From Solirubrobacter taibaiensis (GTDB lineage: Bacteria > Actinomycetota > Thermoleophilia > Solirubrobacterales > Solirubrobacteraceae): a DNA stretch of 59,568 nt. The notes below the pieces were generated by a model. It made no database searches and was not told the origin of the DNA. It saw only the letters and a list, made by a program, of their open reading frames with translations. Numbering within the stretch: the first letter of the stretch is position 1; each line of letters begins with the position of its first letter. The DNA lies in contig JAPDDQ010000046.1 of assembly GCA_027587225.1 (NCBI GenBank), positions 1-59,568 on the forward strand, given 5' to 3'. Made by a program: the position numbers and the translations under genes. Below, in pieces: positions 8,436-17,395 of this stretch.

Positions 8436-10389
8436 CCGCCTGGAACCGGGGGCGACGGTCGCGGGCTACCGCATCGAGTCGCTGCTCGGCCGGGGCGGGA
8501 TGGGCGTCGTGTACTGCGCACGCGAGCTCGAGCTGGACCGGCTCGTCGCGCTGAAGGTGATCTCGCCCGCTCTCGTCGAGGACCCCGCGATCCGCGCCCG
8601 CTTCCTGCGTGAGGCGCGCGCGGCCGCCGCGGTCGAGCATCCGAACGTGATCCCGATCCACGCGGCGGCGGCGCGCGATGACATCGCGTTCATCGCCATG
8701 CGCCTCGTCGACGGCGAGGACCTGCGGCGGCGGGTTCGCCGCTTCGGCGCGCTCACGCCCGGAGAGGCCTCCAAGCTGCTCGAACAGGCCGCCGCGGGGC
8801 TCGACGCGATCCACGGCGCGGGGTTCGTGCACCGTGACGTCAAGCCGGCGAACCTGCTGATCGACCGCACCGGGCATCTGTACGTGACCGACTTCGGGCT
8901 CGTCAAGCAGGCGCTGAGCCAGAGTGGCGCCACCACGACGGGGCAATGGGTCGGGACGCTCGACTACGTCGCACCGGAGCAGATCCGCGGCGGGCGCGTG
9001 GACGCGCGGGCGGACATCTACGCGCTCGGTGGGGTGCTCTTCTTCGCGCTCACGGGCAAGGTGCCGTTCGACCGGACCGGCGACGAGGCGAAGTTGTGGG
9101 CCCAGCTGTCCGAGCCCGCGCCGGCGCCTACGGCCTACCGTCCCGAGCTGCCGATCCAGTTCGACGGCGTCGTGGCGCGAGCGATGCACAAGGCCACCGA
9201 CGCGCGCTACCCCTCCGCGGGCGACCTCGCCCGCGCCGCACGCGCGGCAGCGGCCGGCGGCTTCCCGGCCGAGCCCGAGCGCATGATCGCCCGCGGTGCG
9301 GCCGCGCCCGAAGGTGCTCCACAGGAACCCGGGCTGGCGCCGGAGAGCGTCACCGTGAGCGCGGCGCGTCAGACGGAGCTGATGGCGCCGGAGCCCGCCC
9401 CCCGGACTCGGCGCTGGGCGCTGGCGGCCGTCGCCAGCGGGGCGGCCGCGGCCGCGGCGGCGGTCATGCTCCTCCTCGACGGCGAGCCGTCCGCGCGCGG
9501 CGGAGCGGTTGTGGCCCCCATAGCGACCGCGACCCCGGTCGCTCGCGTCGTCTCCGTCACGCGCGATGTGGGCGACCGTCCGGGCGCGATCGCGTACGCC
9601 GCCGGCGACCTGTGGGTCGGGAGCCGCGGCCTCACACGGCTGACGCGGATAGACGCCGCGACCGGCGTCAAGCGCCGCGAGCAGCCGCACGTCGGGCGCG
9701 GGACGGTCAGCGTCGAGGCCCATGGCGATGTGGTCTGGGTCGCGGTCGCCGACAGCCGCCGTGTGATCGGCATCGACGCGCGGACGGGCGAGATCATCCG
9801 GCGAATCCCGCTCGACGGGGAACCGCTGCGGCTCCGGGCGGACGCCGACGGCGTCTGGGTGCTGATGCGGCCGGTCAAGAACCACGGGCAGCTCGTGCGC
9901 CGCTTCAGCGCGTCCGGTCGCGAGCGGGCGCCGTTCCGGCTGCGCCGCAAGCACTCCGCGCTGGAGACCGGAGCCGGGTCGGTGTGGCTCTACGACGCCG
10001 CGCGGCAGGGCATCACGCGCCTGGACGCGCAGACCGGGCAGCGCAAGCAGTTCATCAAGCTGCTCGGGCGCCGGGCCACGCTGACGTTCGCCGCCGGTCA
10101 TCTGTGGGTCGTGATCCTCGAGGCCGGCATCGGGCACAGGATCAAGCCGGACGGCGGCCGGATGAGTTTCAACGCCGGCCACACGCCGGCCCAGGCCTGG
10201 GTGTTCCGCGGGCGCCTGTACATCGCCGCCCGTGACGAGCATCGCGTCCTCGTCCTGGACCTCGAGACGCGAGAGCATTTGGGCGAGATCGCCGTCGAGC
10301 CGAACCCCACGGCGTTCGGCAGTGACGGGCGCTCGCTCTGGGTGACCGGCCTCGCCGAGAACACGGTGAGCCGCATCCTGCCGCGCTGA
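8425..10389 (+). CDS. Hanks-type Ser/Thr protein kinase with extracytoplasmic beta-propeller
   Basis: A 654-aa protein. The cytoplasmic kinase domain (about 14-275) is complete: glycine loop LGRGGMGVVY (21-30), K44 in VALKV, HRDVKPANLL with D138, DFG at 156-158, APE at 183-185 and DIYALGGVLFFALTG. A transmembrane helix lies near 329-350. Residues about 370-654 form a YVTN/PQQ-like propeller outside the membrane (AGDLWVGS, HGDVVWVAV, AGSVWLYD, AGHLWVVI, DGRSLWVTG). Ligand binding by the propeller would control phosphorylation inside the cell, as with PknD-type kinases. The start overlaps lipoprotein C by 11 bp. The two nearby FHA-HTH proteins are natural candidate targets, and the PP2C phosphatase at 29177 a possible antagonist; both are inferred. 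Confidence 0.92.
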   Translation: MGADRLEPGATVAGYRIESLLGRGGMGVVYCARELELDRLVALKVISPALVEDPAIRARFLREARAAAAVEHPNVIPIHAAAARDDIAFIAMRLVDGEDLRRRVRRFGALTPGEASKLLEQAAAGLDAIHGAGFVHRDVKPANLLIDRTGHLYVTDFGLVKQALSQSGATTTGQWVGTLDYVAPEQIRGGRVDARADIYALGGVLFFALTGKVPFDRTGDEAKLWAQLSEPAPAPTAYRPELPIQFDGVVARAMHKATDARYPSAGDLARAARAAAAGGFPAEPERMIARGAAAPEGAPQEPGLAPESVTVSAARQTELMAPEPAPRTRRWALAAVASGAAAAAAAVMLLLDGEPSARGGAVVAPIATATPVARVVSVTRDVGDRPGAIAYAAGDLWVGSRGLTRLTRIDAATGVKRREQPHVGRGTVSVEAHGDVVWVAVADSRRVIGIDARTGEIIRRIPLDGEPLRLRADADGVWVLMRPVKNHGQLVRRFSASGRERAPFRLRRKHSALETGAGSVWLYDAARQGITRLDAQTGQRKQFIKLLGRRATLTFAAGHLWVVILEAGIGHRIKPDGGRMSFNAGHTPAQAWVFRGRLYIAARDEHRVLVLDLETREHLGEIAVEPNPTAFGSDGRSLWVTGLAENTVSRILPR

Positions 10390-10417
10390 CCGGTCTGAAT
10401 ACGGGCTCACCAGCCCC

Positions 10418-10499
10418 CACCCAGGGGTGAACGCGCCCGCACCTCGGTGGCGCGGATCGCCACCGGGTGACCGTGGCCGGCGGGCCGGCGCGGCGGGAG
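10418..10499 (+). promoter_or_regulatory. Three-box conserved leader of paralog D
   Basis: Box 1 is CACCCAGGGGTG (10418-10429; CACCC/GGGTG arms). Box 2 is GGTGGCG (10446-10452), followed by CGCCACC (10458-10464), a perfect 7-bp inverted partner. Box 3 is CGGCGGGAG (10491-10499). Box 2 to box 3 is 45 bp, as before paralogs A and B. The whole stretch from 10418 to the start codon aligns well with the leader of lipoprotein A. No FHA gene is adjacent here. Confidence 0.52.
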
Positions 10500-10550
10500 C
10501 CTGACTGGCACGGGCTCACCGCCCACCCGCCCCACTTCTCGGAGGTCGTG

Positions 10551-12481
10551 ATGCCCGCCCCGCTGACGCGGTGGTTCGTTGCCGCGTGCGTCCTGCTGCT
10601 CACCGGTTGCGCCCAAGGGAGCGACCCCGCCGGCCCGCGCCCCACGACCACCGCCACCGGCCACACCACGGAGCGGCCCGTGCGTCCTTCGGCAAGGCCT
10701 GCGGGTGAATCGCTCGACCGAGCCGGGTACCTCGCCGTCGCGGATGCGCTGTCGGCGCGGCTGGCGCCGTTGTGGGATGCGCGCCACGCCCGCTACCGCG
10801 CGGGCCGGGGCACGATCACCAACGTCAATGCGGACCTGCTGATCGTGCACAGCACTGCGGCGCTCGCTCGGCACCGGGGCGCCGCGCGCGACGACGCGCG
10901 CGCGGTCGCGATCGTGCGCCTCTTGACGAGTCCGCCGGTCTGGGCCGGCCCGGGGCAGGGCTGGCAGGCCGGGCCGGACACCCGGGATCGGCACGAGGTC
11001 TTCCAGGCCGAGGTGATCGAGGCGCTGCAGACGGCGTATCAGGCCCGCGCCGTGCTGGGGCTCGACGCGCAGCTCATCCAGCGGATCCAGCGGGAGGTGG
11101 CGCTCGTCGCCCGCGGCAAGCGCGGTGGCGCTGGCCGGCGGTCCGGCTCAACCAGTTCAACTGGAATACGACCTTCGCCCACGCGGACGCGATCGTCAAT
11201 GGCCGCGACCGCGCGCTCGCCACCGTCATGCGCCGACAGCTCGCCCGGTTCACGCGCGAGGCGCGCGGGACGGGCAGCCGCGCCGGCAACCTCGCCGGCG
11301 GACTGCGCTTCCAGTACCTGCCGACCAGCGTGCCGCGGGATCCTTGGAACTTCGACTCGCCGGAGTACGCGAACATCGTCCTGAGCTTCGCGCGTTCGTA
11401 CCCGCGGGCGCGGGCGGCGGGGATGCCTCGTCCAGCCGGGCTGCCGCTGCTGCGCGCGTGGACCCGACGCGTCATCAGCGGCTCCTGGACGCACGCCGGG
11501 GACCTGAACTGGGACACGGGCCTGGGGTTCGAACGCTGGTGGCAGCGCAAGAAGACCGGGCTCGCACAGGGTGCGCTGATCGGGATCGCGGCAGCGCCAG
11601 AGCTGCAGCCGAGCCCTCGCTGGGGCGCCTGGGCGAAGTGGCTGCTCGACCGGGGCCTGGCCCAATACGTCGCGCTCACCGATCGCGAAGGGCGGATCCC
11701 GGACGCGGTGGCCTATGGACTGGACGTCGTTCCGCTCGGGCGCGGCCACGCCTATCTCGCGGCGTCCCGCCAGGCCGCGAACGCCATGCGTGCCCTCGCC
11801 GCGGGCCTTGGCGCGCAACGGGCGCACCGGCCGCCGCCGTTGTACGCCTTCGATCCGGACACGGGCCGACTCGCCGTCACGACCCCGACCTACAGCACCG
11901 CGATCGTCCCCGCCAACCAGGGCGCGTTCCCTTACGGCGGCCTCGATCTGGCCCGGCTCCTAGATGCTGACCAGGACGTCGCGGGAACGCTCGGCGGCAC
12001 CGGCAGCGCCGGATTCGGGCTGCGGGTCGGGCACCTGCGCACGCAGTACGGCTCGCGCCTGTACGCCCCCGCGACCCAGCCGCTCCAGCTGGTCCGGGCA
12101 CCGCATCGCGTGCGCGCTCCGTTCACCGCGCTCCGCGCGTACGCCGGACCGTTCCGCGACCTGCGTGTGCGCGGCTCCGCCCCCGCAGGAACCGTCGAGT
12201 ACCGCTTCACGCGGCGCACGATCCGGGCGCGCTGGACCGCCTTCGGGCCGGGCGGCGTGGTGACGTTCCCGAGCTGGGGGCGGTCGGCGAGGATCGAGCG
12301 GGTCAGCCCCGGCGTGTACGCCATCCACAGCGAGCGCGCCGGATACACGGTGCGGCTGCGCGGCGTGCGGAGCACGCGGATCGTCCACCCGCGGCCCCAG
12401 AACGCGAACCCCGATCCCGGCCCGACGCTCGAGGTCGCGCTCACCGGGAGGCGCCTCGACGCGACGCTCCTGCCGCGCTGA
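10551..12481 (+). pseudogene. Lipoprotein D of the toroid family, frameshifted
   Basis: The gene starts at ATG 10551 (GGAGG at 10541-10545) with lipobox L17-T-G-C20. Reading is normal to about 11123 (ending VALVARGKR) and then leaves frame; the family sequence resumes one frame over from TGG at 11126 (WRWPAVRLNQFNWNTTF) and runs to the stop at 12481. Alignment with paralog A (SERWRWPA) shows one base missing in the GG before 11126. Corrected, the product is about 643 aa, equal to A, with every family block intact (NFDSPEYANIVLSF, LNWDTGLGFERWWQ, VTFPSWG). No other damage is visible, so this is a very recent mutation, phase-variable sequence or a sequencing error. It has its own three-box leader. 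Confidence 0.75.
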
Positions 12482-12503
12482 CCGATGGAAATGGGACGAT
12501 CCG

Positions 12504-13982
12504 GTGGTGATCGTTGCGGTCGTGCTGGCGGGAGTGCTCGTCGTCGTGCTCGCGCTGGTGGCCATTCGGCTCCGGCGCGAGACCGCGCGGGCGGACACGG
12601 CGGAGGCCGAGAACGCGCGGCTCGCGGCCGAGCTCATGCGCCGCGAGCGCGAGGTCACAGAGCTCACGCCCTTCCGGCAGCGCGTCGAGCGCGCGCCCGA
12701 CTGGCTGTGGACGGCGGACGCCGACGGCACCGTCACGTACTCCAACGCGGCGGAGCTGCCGGTCGGCTCCAAGCTCGAGTCCCTCGGCTGGGCGGGCGTG
12801 GTCAAGCGCGGGGAGCGCACCGTCGACACGCGCTCGGTCCGCACGGACGAGGGCTGGCTGGGCATCGATCGCGACCTGACCGAGGTCGTGCCCGCCCGCG
12901 TGGCGGTCGTGCGGCGCCCGGTCGTCGACGGGCGGCGCGAAGTCGTCGGCTACGAGCTGTTGGGGGACGGCAGCGTCCTCGCGGCGTTCCCGCCGGAGGA
13001 GCTCGTCGCGCTCGCGGCCGGGCGCCCGTTGTGGCTGAGCCTGGACGGCGACGTCTCGCCGGCCCTGGCCGGAGCGACGCTGCAGATCACGGCCGACACG
13101 TCGCCGGAGCGGGCGCAGGAGCTCCAGCAGGCGGGGTTCGCGCTCGCGCTCGACGGCTACGCGGCCCCGTCGCCGCTGCTCGAGCACTGCACGACGGTCA
13201 AGGTCAACGTGAACGGCCGCGGCGACGAGGCGCTGCAGGCGCTGATCGCCGAGCCGGCGGAACGCGGCCTCACGCTCGTCGCCACGGAGGTCGATGACGC
13301 CGACGAGTTCACGCGCTGCCGCGTGCTCGGCTTCAGCCACTTCCAGGGCGCGTTCTTCGCCCGCCCGCGTGGCGGCGACGCCCCGGGCACGGGGGCGCTC
13401 GCTTCGCTGAACGCGTTGAGCGAGCTCACCGCCGCCGAAGCCTCCTTCGAGGACCTCGAGCGGATCATCGGCGCCGACGTGGGCCTGAGCCTCGCGCTCC
13501 TGCGCCACGTCAACTCGGCCTACTTCGCGCTTCCGCGCAAGATCGACAGCGTGCGCGAGGCGCTCACCCTGCTCGGGACGAAGGCTGTGCGCCGCTGGGC
13601 CACGGTCGTCGCGTTGTCGAGCGCGGCCGAGGCCCCGGACCAGGTGGTGGCGCTCGCGCTGCTGCGGGCGCGCATGTGCGAGCTGCTGGGCGCGGGCCAG
13701 GACGAGGACGACCGCGACGGGCTGTTCACCGTCGGCCTGCTGTCGGTCGCGGACGCGCTGCTGGACGCGCCGATGGAGGCGGTGCTCGTCTCGCTCCCGT
13801 TGTCGGACGAGATCACGGGCGCGCTGCTGCGTCACGAGGGCCGTCGCGGGCGCATCCTTGGAACCGTGCTGCGCTACGAGCAGGGCCGCTTCCCGACCGA
13901 GGGCGCCGAACCCGGCGAGCTCGCGGAGACCTACCTGGAGGCGCTGCGCTGGGCGGACGAGACGGGGCGCTGGGTCGCGTGA
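12504..13982 (+). CDS. Membrane-anchored degenerate EAL / HDOD signalling protein
   Basis: A 492-aa protein from GTG 12504. An N-terminal transmembrane helix (about 2-22) is followed by a charged coiled coil (about 23-55) and a short PAS-like stretch (PDWLWTADADGTVTYSN). The middle (about 130-290) resembles an EAL domain: it has GYELLGDG and a barrel-like ending LGFSHFQGAFFARP, but no EAL catalytic glutamates, so no c-di-GMP hydrolysis is expected. The C-terminal region (about 300-480) is HDOD-like (LSLALLRHVNSAYFALPRKIDSVREALTLLG), the combination found in the YuxH family. Its partner is unknown. It begins 22 bp after lipoprotein D and may share its transcript. Confidence 0.75.
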   Translation: MVIVAVVLAGVLVVVLALVAIRLRRETARADTAEAENARLAAELMRREREVTELTPFRQRVERAPDWLWTADADGTVTYSNAAELPVGSKLESLGWAGVVKRGERTVDTRSVRTDEGWLGIDRDLTEVVPARVAVVRRPVVDGRREVVGYELLGDGSVLAAFPPEELVALAAGRPLWLSLDGDVSPALAGATLQITADTSPERAQELQQAGFALALDGYAAPSPLLEHCTTVKVNVNGRGDEALQALIAEPAERGLTLVATEVDDADEFTRCRVLGFSHFQGAFFARPRGGDAPGTGALASLNALSELTAAEASFEDLERIIGADVGLSLALLRHVNSAYFALPRKIDSVREALTLLGTKAVRRWATVVALSSAAEAPDQVVALALLRARMCELLGAGQDEDDRDGLFTVGLLSVADALLDAPMEAVLVSLPLSDEITGALLRHEGRRGRILGTVLRYEQGRFPTEGAEPGELAETYLEALRWADETGRWVA

Positions 13983-14052
13983 GCATCCGCGCAGCGATGC
14001 GTGAAGCGACCCCCGATGGCGCCGCATCAGCGGCTGCCCGGATGGTTCGCCC

Positions 14053-15384
14053 ATGAGCCGGATGCCGCTGCGCTTCAAGCTCACGCTCGCGTTCACGGGC
14101 GTGATGGCGGTGCTGCTCGCGATCGCCGGCTTCGCGCTCAGCCTGCTGGTGGCGCAGAACCTGGACTCGACGATCGATGACGGGCTCGCCGCCCGCGCTC
14201 GCGACGCCGCCGCGGTGGTCGACGGGCAGGCGCTCGCCAGCACGGGCGAGCCGTATGCGCAGGTGCTGAACATGGACGGCTCAGTGGGCTCCACGACCAC
14301 GGGCGCCGGCGAACGGCCGCTGATCACGCCCGCCGAGGTGGAGCAAGCGAGGACCGGAGACGTGATCGTCGAGCACCGGCGCGGCAGCGAGGATCTGCGG
14401 CTGCTCGCCCGGCCGGTGCGCAGTGACTTCCGGCCGGCGATCCTGGTCGTGGGCGAGTCGCTCGCCCAGCGCGAGCGGGCGCTCGGGTCGCTGCACGCGC
14501 TGCTGCTCGTCGGCGGTCCGCTGGCGCTGCTGATCGCCTCCGCGATCGGCTACGCGATCGCCTCTGCCGCGCTGCGCCCGGTGGAGCGGATGCGCCGCCA
14601 CGCCGAGGCGGTCACGGCCGCGCAGACGAGCGAGCGGCTGCCGGTCCCGCCCGGCAACGACGAGATCGCACGCTTGGGGCGCACCCTCAACGAGATGCTG
14701 GCCCGGCTCGAAGTGGCGTTCAAGCGCGAGCGCGCGTTCGTGAGCGACGCGTCGCACGAGCTGCGCACGCCGCTCGCGATCCTGCGCACGGAGCTCGAGC
14801 TGGCGCTGCGCGGCGAGCACACGCGGGAGGAGCTCGAGGACGCGCTGCGCTCCGCGGCCGAGGAATCCGAGCGGCTCTCGCAACTCGCCGACGACCTGCT
14901 CGTGATCGCGCGCTCGGACCAGGGCCGGCTGCCCGTCCGGCCGGAGCTGATCGACGCGGGCGAGATGCTCACGCGCGTCGCCGGCCGCTTCCGCACGCGG
15001 GCCCGGGCCGAGGGGCGCCCGCTCGCCCCCGATCCGTCACCCGGCGTGCAGCTCAGCGCCGATCCGGCGCGGATGGAGCAGGCGTTGGCGAACCTCGTGG
15101 ACAACGCGCTCCACCACGGCCAGGGCACGGTGCATCTGAGCGCGCAGGAGGTCGACGGTCGCATCGAGCTGCACGTGCGAGATGAGGGGACCGGGTTCCC
15201 ACCGGACTTCCTCCCGCGCGCGTTCGAGCGCTTCACGAGAGCTGACGAGGCGCGCACCCGCGGGGGCACCGGCCTTGGTCTCGCGATCGCCTCGGCGATC
15301 GCGATCGCGCATGGCGGCAGCGCTCACGCGGTGAACCGGAAAACAGGCGCCGATGTCTGGATTTCCGTTCCCTCTCATCTTTGA
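14053..15384 (+). CDS. Sensor histidine kinase
   Basis: A 443-aa protein with two transmembrane helices (about 9-31 and 153-177) bracketing a roughly 120-residue periplasmic sensor. A HAMP region (about 178-225) follows, then a HisKA box with phospho-acceptor H235 in SHELRTPLAIL and a HATPase_c domain with NLVDNALHHG (N box) and GTGFPPDF and GGTGLGLAIA (G boxes). It autophosphorylates on H235 and should pass phosphate to the response regulator 28 bp downstream. The order kinase then regulator is the reverse of the usual arrangement. The signal is unknown. The upstream gap of 70 bp holds no clear promoter. Confidence 0.93.
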   Translation: MSRMPLRFKLTLAFTGVMAVLLAIAGFALSLLVAQNLDSTIDDGLAARARDAAAVVDGQALASTGEPYAQVLNMDGSVGSTTTGAGERPLITPAEVEQARTGDVIVEHRRGSEDLRLLARPVRSDFRPAILVVGESLAQRERALGSLHALLLVGGPLALLIASAIGYAIASAALRPVERMRRHAEAVTAAQTSERLPVPPGNDEIARLGRTLNEMLARLEVAFKRERAFVSDASHELRTPLAILRTELELALRGEHTREELEDALRSAAEESERLSQLADDLLVIARSDQGRLPVRPELIDAGEMLTRVAGRFRTRARAEGRPLAPDPSPGVQLSADPARMEQALANLVDNALHHGQGTVHLSAQEVDGRIELHVRDEGTGFPPDFLPRAFERFTRADEARTRGGTGLGLAIASAIAIAHGGSAHAVNRKTGADVWISVPSHL

Positions 15385-15412
15385 CTCATCGCACGCCATC
15401 ATGGTGGTGCGC

Positions 15413-16081
15413 ATGAGAGTGCTGGTGGTAGAGGACGAGATCAAGATGGCGAGCCTCATCCGGCGCGGGCTGCGCTCGGAAGGGCTTGCGGCCGACGTGG
15501 CCATCAAGGGCGAGGATGCGCTCTGGATGGCGGGGTCGACGGGCTACGACGCGATCGTGCTGGACGTGATGCTCCCGGGCATCGACGGCTTCGAGACGTG
15601 TCGCCGTCTGCGTGAGGAAGGCATCTGGTCGCCGGTGATCATGCTGACCGCGCGTGACAGCGTCGAGGACCGCGTAGCCGGCCTGGACGGTGGCGCCGAC
15701 GACTACCTGGCCAAGCCGTTCTCGTTCGCCGAGCTGCTGGCGCGCCTGCGCGCACTCGCCCGGCGCGGCCCGGTCGAGCGCCCCGCGGTGCTCGAGGTCG
15801 GCACGCTGAAGCTGGACCCGGCCGCTCGCCGCGTCTGGCGTGAGGACGCCGAGGTGAACCTCAGCGCCAAGGAGTTCCAGCTCCTGGAGACGTTCATGCG
15901 TCACCCGGGCGAGGTCCTCTCGCGCTACCAGCTGCTCGAGCACGCGTGGGACTACGACTACGAGAACCGCTCGAACATCGTCGACGTCTACGTCCGCTAC
16001 TTGCGCGACAAGATCGATCGCCCATTCGGCGTCACGCAGCTCGAGACCGTTCGCGGCGCGGGCTATCGCCTGAAGGACTGA
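15413..16081 (+). CDS. OmpR/PhoB-family response regulator
   Basis: A 222-aa protein. The receiver domain (1-115) has the acidic pocket E7-D8, phospho-acceptor D51 in VLDVMLPG, and the lysine of LAKPF. The C-terminal winged helix (about 125-220; AEVNLSAKEFQLLE, VDVYVRYLRDKID, VRGAGYRLKD) is typical of OmpR/PhoB DNA-binding domains. ATG 15413 places MRVLVVEDE at the exact receiver start; ATG 15401 is also in frame. It is partner of the histidine kinase just upstream. A hairpin overlaps the last base of its stop codon. Confidence 0.93.
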   Translation: MRVLVVEDEIKMASLIRRGLRSEGLAADVAIKGEDALWMAGSTGYDAIVLDVMLPGIDGFETCRRLREEGIWSPVIMLTARDSVEDRVAGLDGGADDYLAKPFSFAELLARLRALARRGPVERPAVLEVGTLKLDPAARRVWREDAEVNLSAKEFQLLETFMRHPGEVLSRYQLLEHAWDYDYENRSNIVDVYVRYLRDKIDRPFGVTQLETVRGAGYRLKD

Positions 16082-16107
16082 ACCTAAAGGACCTGGCCCT
16101 TTAGGTT
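16081..16107. terminator. Hairpin after the response regulator
   Basis: Arms AACCTAAAGG (16081-16090) and CCTTTAGGTT (16098-16107) enclose a 7-nt loop (ACCTGGC). There is no T run, so it is either a weak intrinsic terminator or a REP-like palindrome. The TAAAGG/CCTTTA core is shared with the elements at 1934 and 39682. Confidence 0.6.
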
Positions 16108-16145
16108 GCGGAACCGCCCGGCGGCGGGCGGTGTAGAAGAGGGCG

Positions 16146-16676
16146 GTGGCTCGAGCGCTCACGGAGAGCGAGCTCATCGCCCTCGCTTCAGAGGGTGACG
16201 GCGACGCGTACGCGTCGCTCGTCCGTGCGCACCAGGACATCGCCTTCCGAACCGCTATGCTGATCACCCAGGACGCCGCCGACGCCGAAGAGGCCGCGCA
16301 GGACGCCTTCGTCAAGGCGTGGCGCGCGCTGCCCCGCTTCCGCGCCGGCGAGCCGTGGCGGCCGTGGCTGCTGACGATCGTCGCCAACGAGGCGCGCAAC
16401 CGGCGGCGGTCGGCCGGACGGCGCACCGCCCTCGCGCTCCGGGTGCAGCCACCCCGCGACGATGTCTCCGCCGAGGCGACGGTGCTCGCGGCCGAGTCCC
16501 GCACGGCGCTGCTCGGAGCCGTGGCGGCCCTACGCGACGACGATCGGCTCGTGCTCGGCTGCCGCTACCTGCTGGAGCTCTCCGAGGCTGAGACCGCGGC
16601 CGCGCTGGGCGTGAAGCCCGGCACCGTGAAGTCGCGCACCTCCCGCGCCCTCGACCGGCTGAGGGGGCAGCTGTGA
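16146..16676 (+). CDS. ECF-type RNA polymerase sigma factor
   Basis: A 176-aa protein from GTG 16146. Sigma region 2 (about 18-85) shows YASLVRAHQDIAFRTAMLIT, DAEEAAQDAFVKAWRALPRF and PWLLTIVANEARNRRR. Region 4 (about 120-172) shows LVLGCRYLLELSEAETAAALGVKPGTVKSRTSRALDRLR. The length and two-domain layout match extracytoplasmic-function sigma factors. It directs polymerase to a stress or envelope regulon; the target promoter is not identified. It overlaps the next gene by 4 bp (GTGA), a common sigma/anti-sigma arrangement. Confidence 0.93.
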   Translation: MARALTESELIALASEGDGDAYASLVRAHQDIAFRTAMLITQDAADAEEAAQDAFVKAWRALPRFRAGEPWRPWLLTIVANEARNRRRSAGRRTALALRVQPPRDDVSAEATVLAAESRTALLGAVAALRDDDRLVLGCRYLLELSEAETAAALGVKPGTVKSRTSRALDRLRGQL

Positions 16677-17395
16677 CCCCGGACCTCGAACAGGCCCTAC
16701 GCGAGCTCGACGTGGACTGGCCCGCCACCCCCGACCTCGCCGCGACGATGGCCGCGCGAGTCGCGGCGGAGCCGCGCGATCGCCGCGCCCGCGCGTGGTC
16801 GCCGCGCGTCGCCGGCCGCGCCCGACGGCGCGTCGCCGCGATCGCGGCCGCGACCCTCGTCGCCCTCGTCGGGGGCGTGCTCGCGGTGCCGGACGCGCGG
16901 ACGACCGTGTTCCGCTGGTTCGGGATCGAGAGCGTGGAGATCAAGCGCGGCGAGCCGAGCGCGACGCCAGGTGCATCGCTGGATCTCGGGATCCCGACGA
17001 CCATCGAGCGGCTGCGGGCGCCGGTCCTGCGGGCCCGGGACCTCGGCACGCCAGGCGTGTACGAAACCGCGATGCCGGACGGGACGCGCGCCGCCTCGCT
17101 CGTCTACGACGGACCGATCCTCGTGCAGACGTTCCGCGCGCAGGCCTCGCCGTTCATCGAGAAGACGATCGGTACCGGCTCCACCGTCGAGCGCCTGAAG
17201 GTCGACGGCGCGACCGCGTTCTGGATCGGCGGCTCGCACGGGTTCGCGTACCAGTCGCCGACCGGGTTCGGCTTCGAGCAGCCGCGGATCGCCGGCAACA
17301 CGCTGCTCGTCGAGCGGCGCGACGGGCTCCTGCTGCGGATCGAGGGCGTGCGTTCGCGCGACCGCGCCGTCGCGATCGCCCGCTCAGTTCAGTGA
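16673..17395 (+). CDS. Single-pass membrane protein, possible anti-sigma partner
   Basis: A 240-aa protein whose GTG start overlaps the sigma factor stop. A cytoplasmic N-terminus of about 50 residues is followed by one transmembrane helix (about 54-75; AAIAAATLVALVGGVLAV) and an extracytoplasmic domain of about 160 residues without a recognised fold. Topology and coupling to an ECF sigma gene fit an anti-sigma factor. No zinc-binding HxxxCxxC motif is present, so it is not a ZAS-type anti-sigma. The 3' end overlaps convergent yqgE by 12 bp. Confidence 0.6.
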   Translation: MTPDLEQALRELDVDWPATPDLAATMAARVAAEPRDRRARAWSPRVAGRARRRVAAIAAATLVALVGGVLAVPDARTTVFRWFGIESVEIKRGEPSATPGASLDLGIPTTIERLRAPVLRARDLGTPGVYETAMPDGTRAASLVYDGPILVQTFRAQASPFIEKTIGTGSTVERLKVDGATAFWIGGSHGFAYQSPTGFGFEQPRIAGNTLLVERRDGLLLRIEGVRSRDRAVAIARSVQ

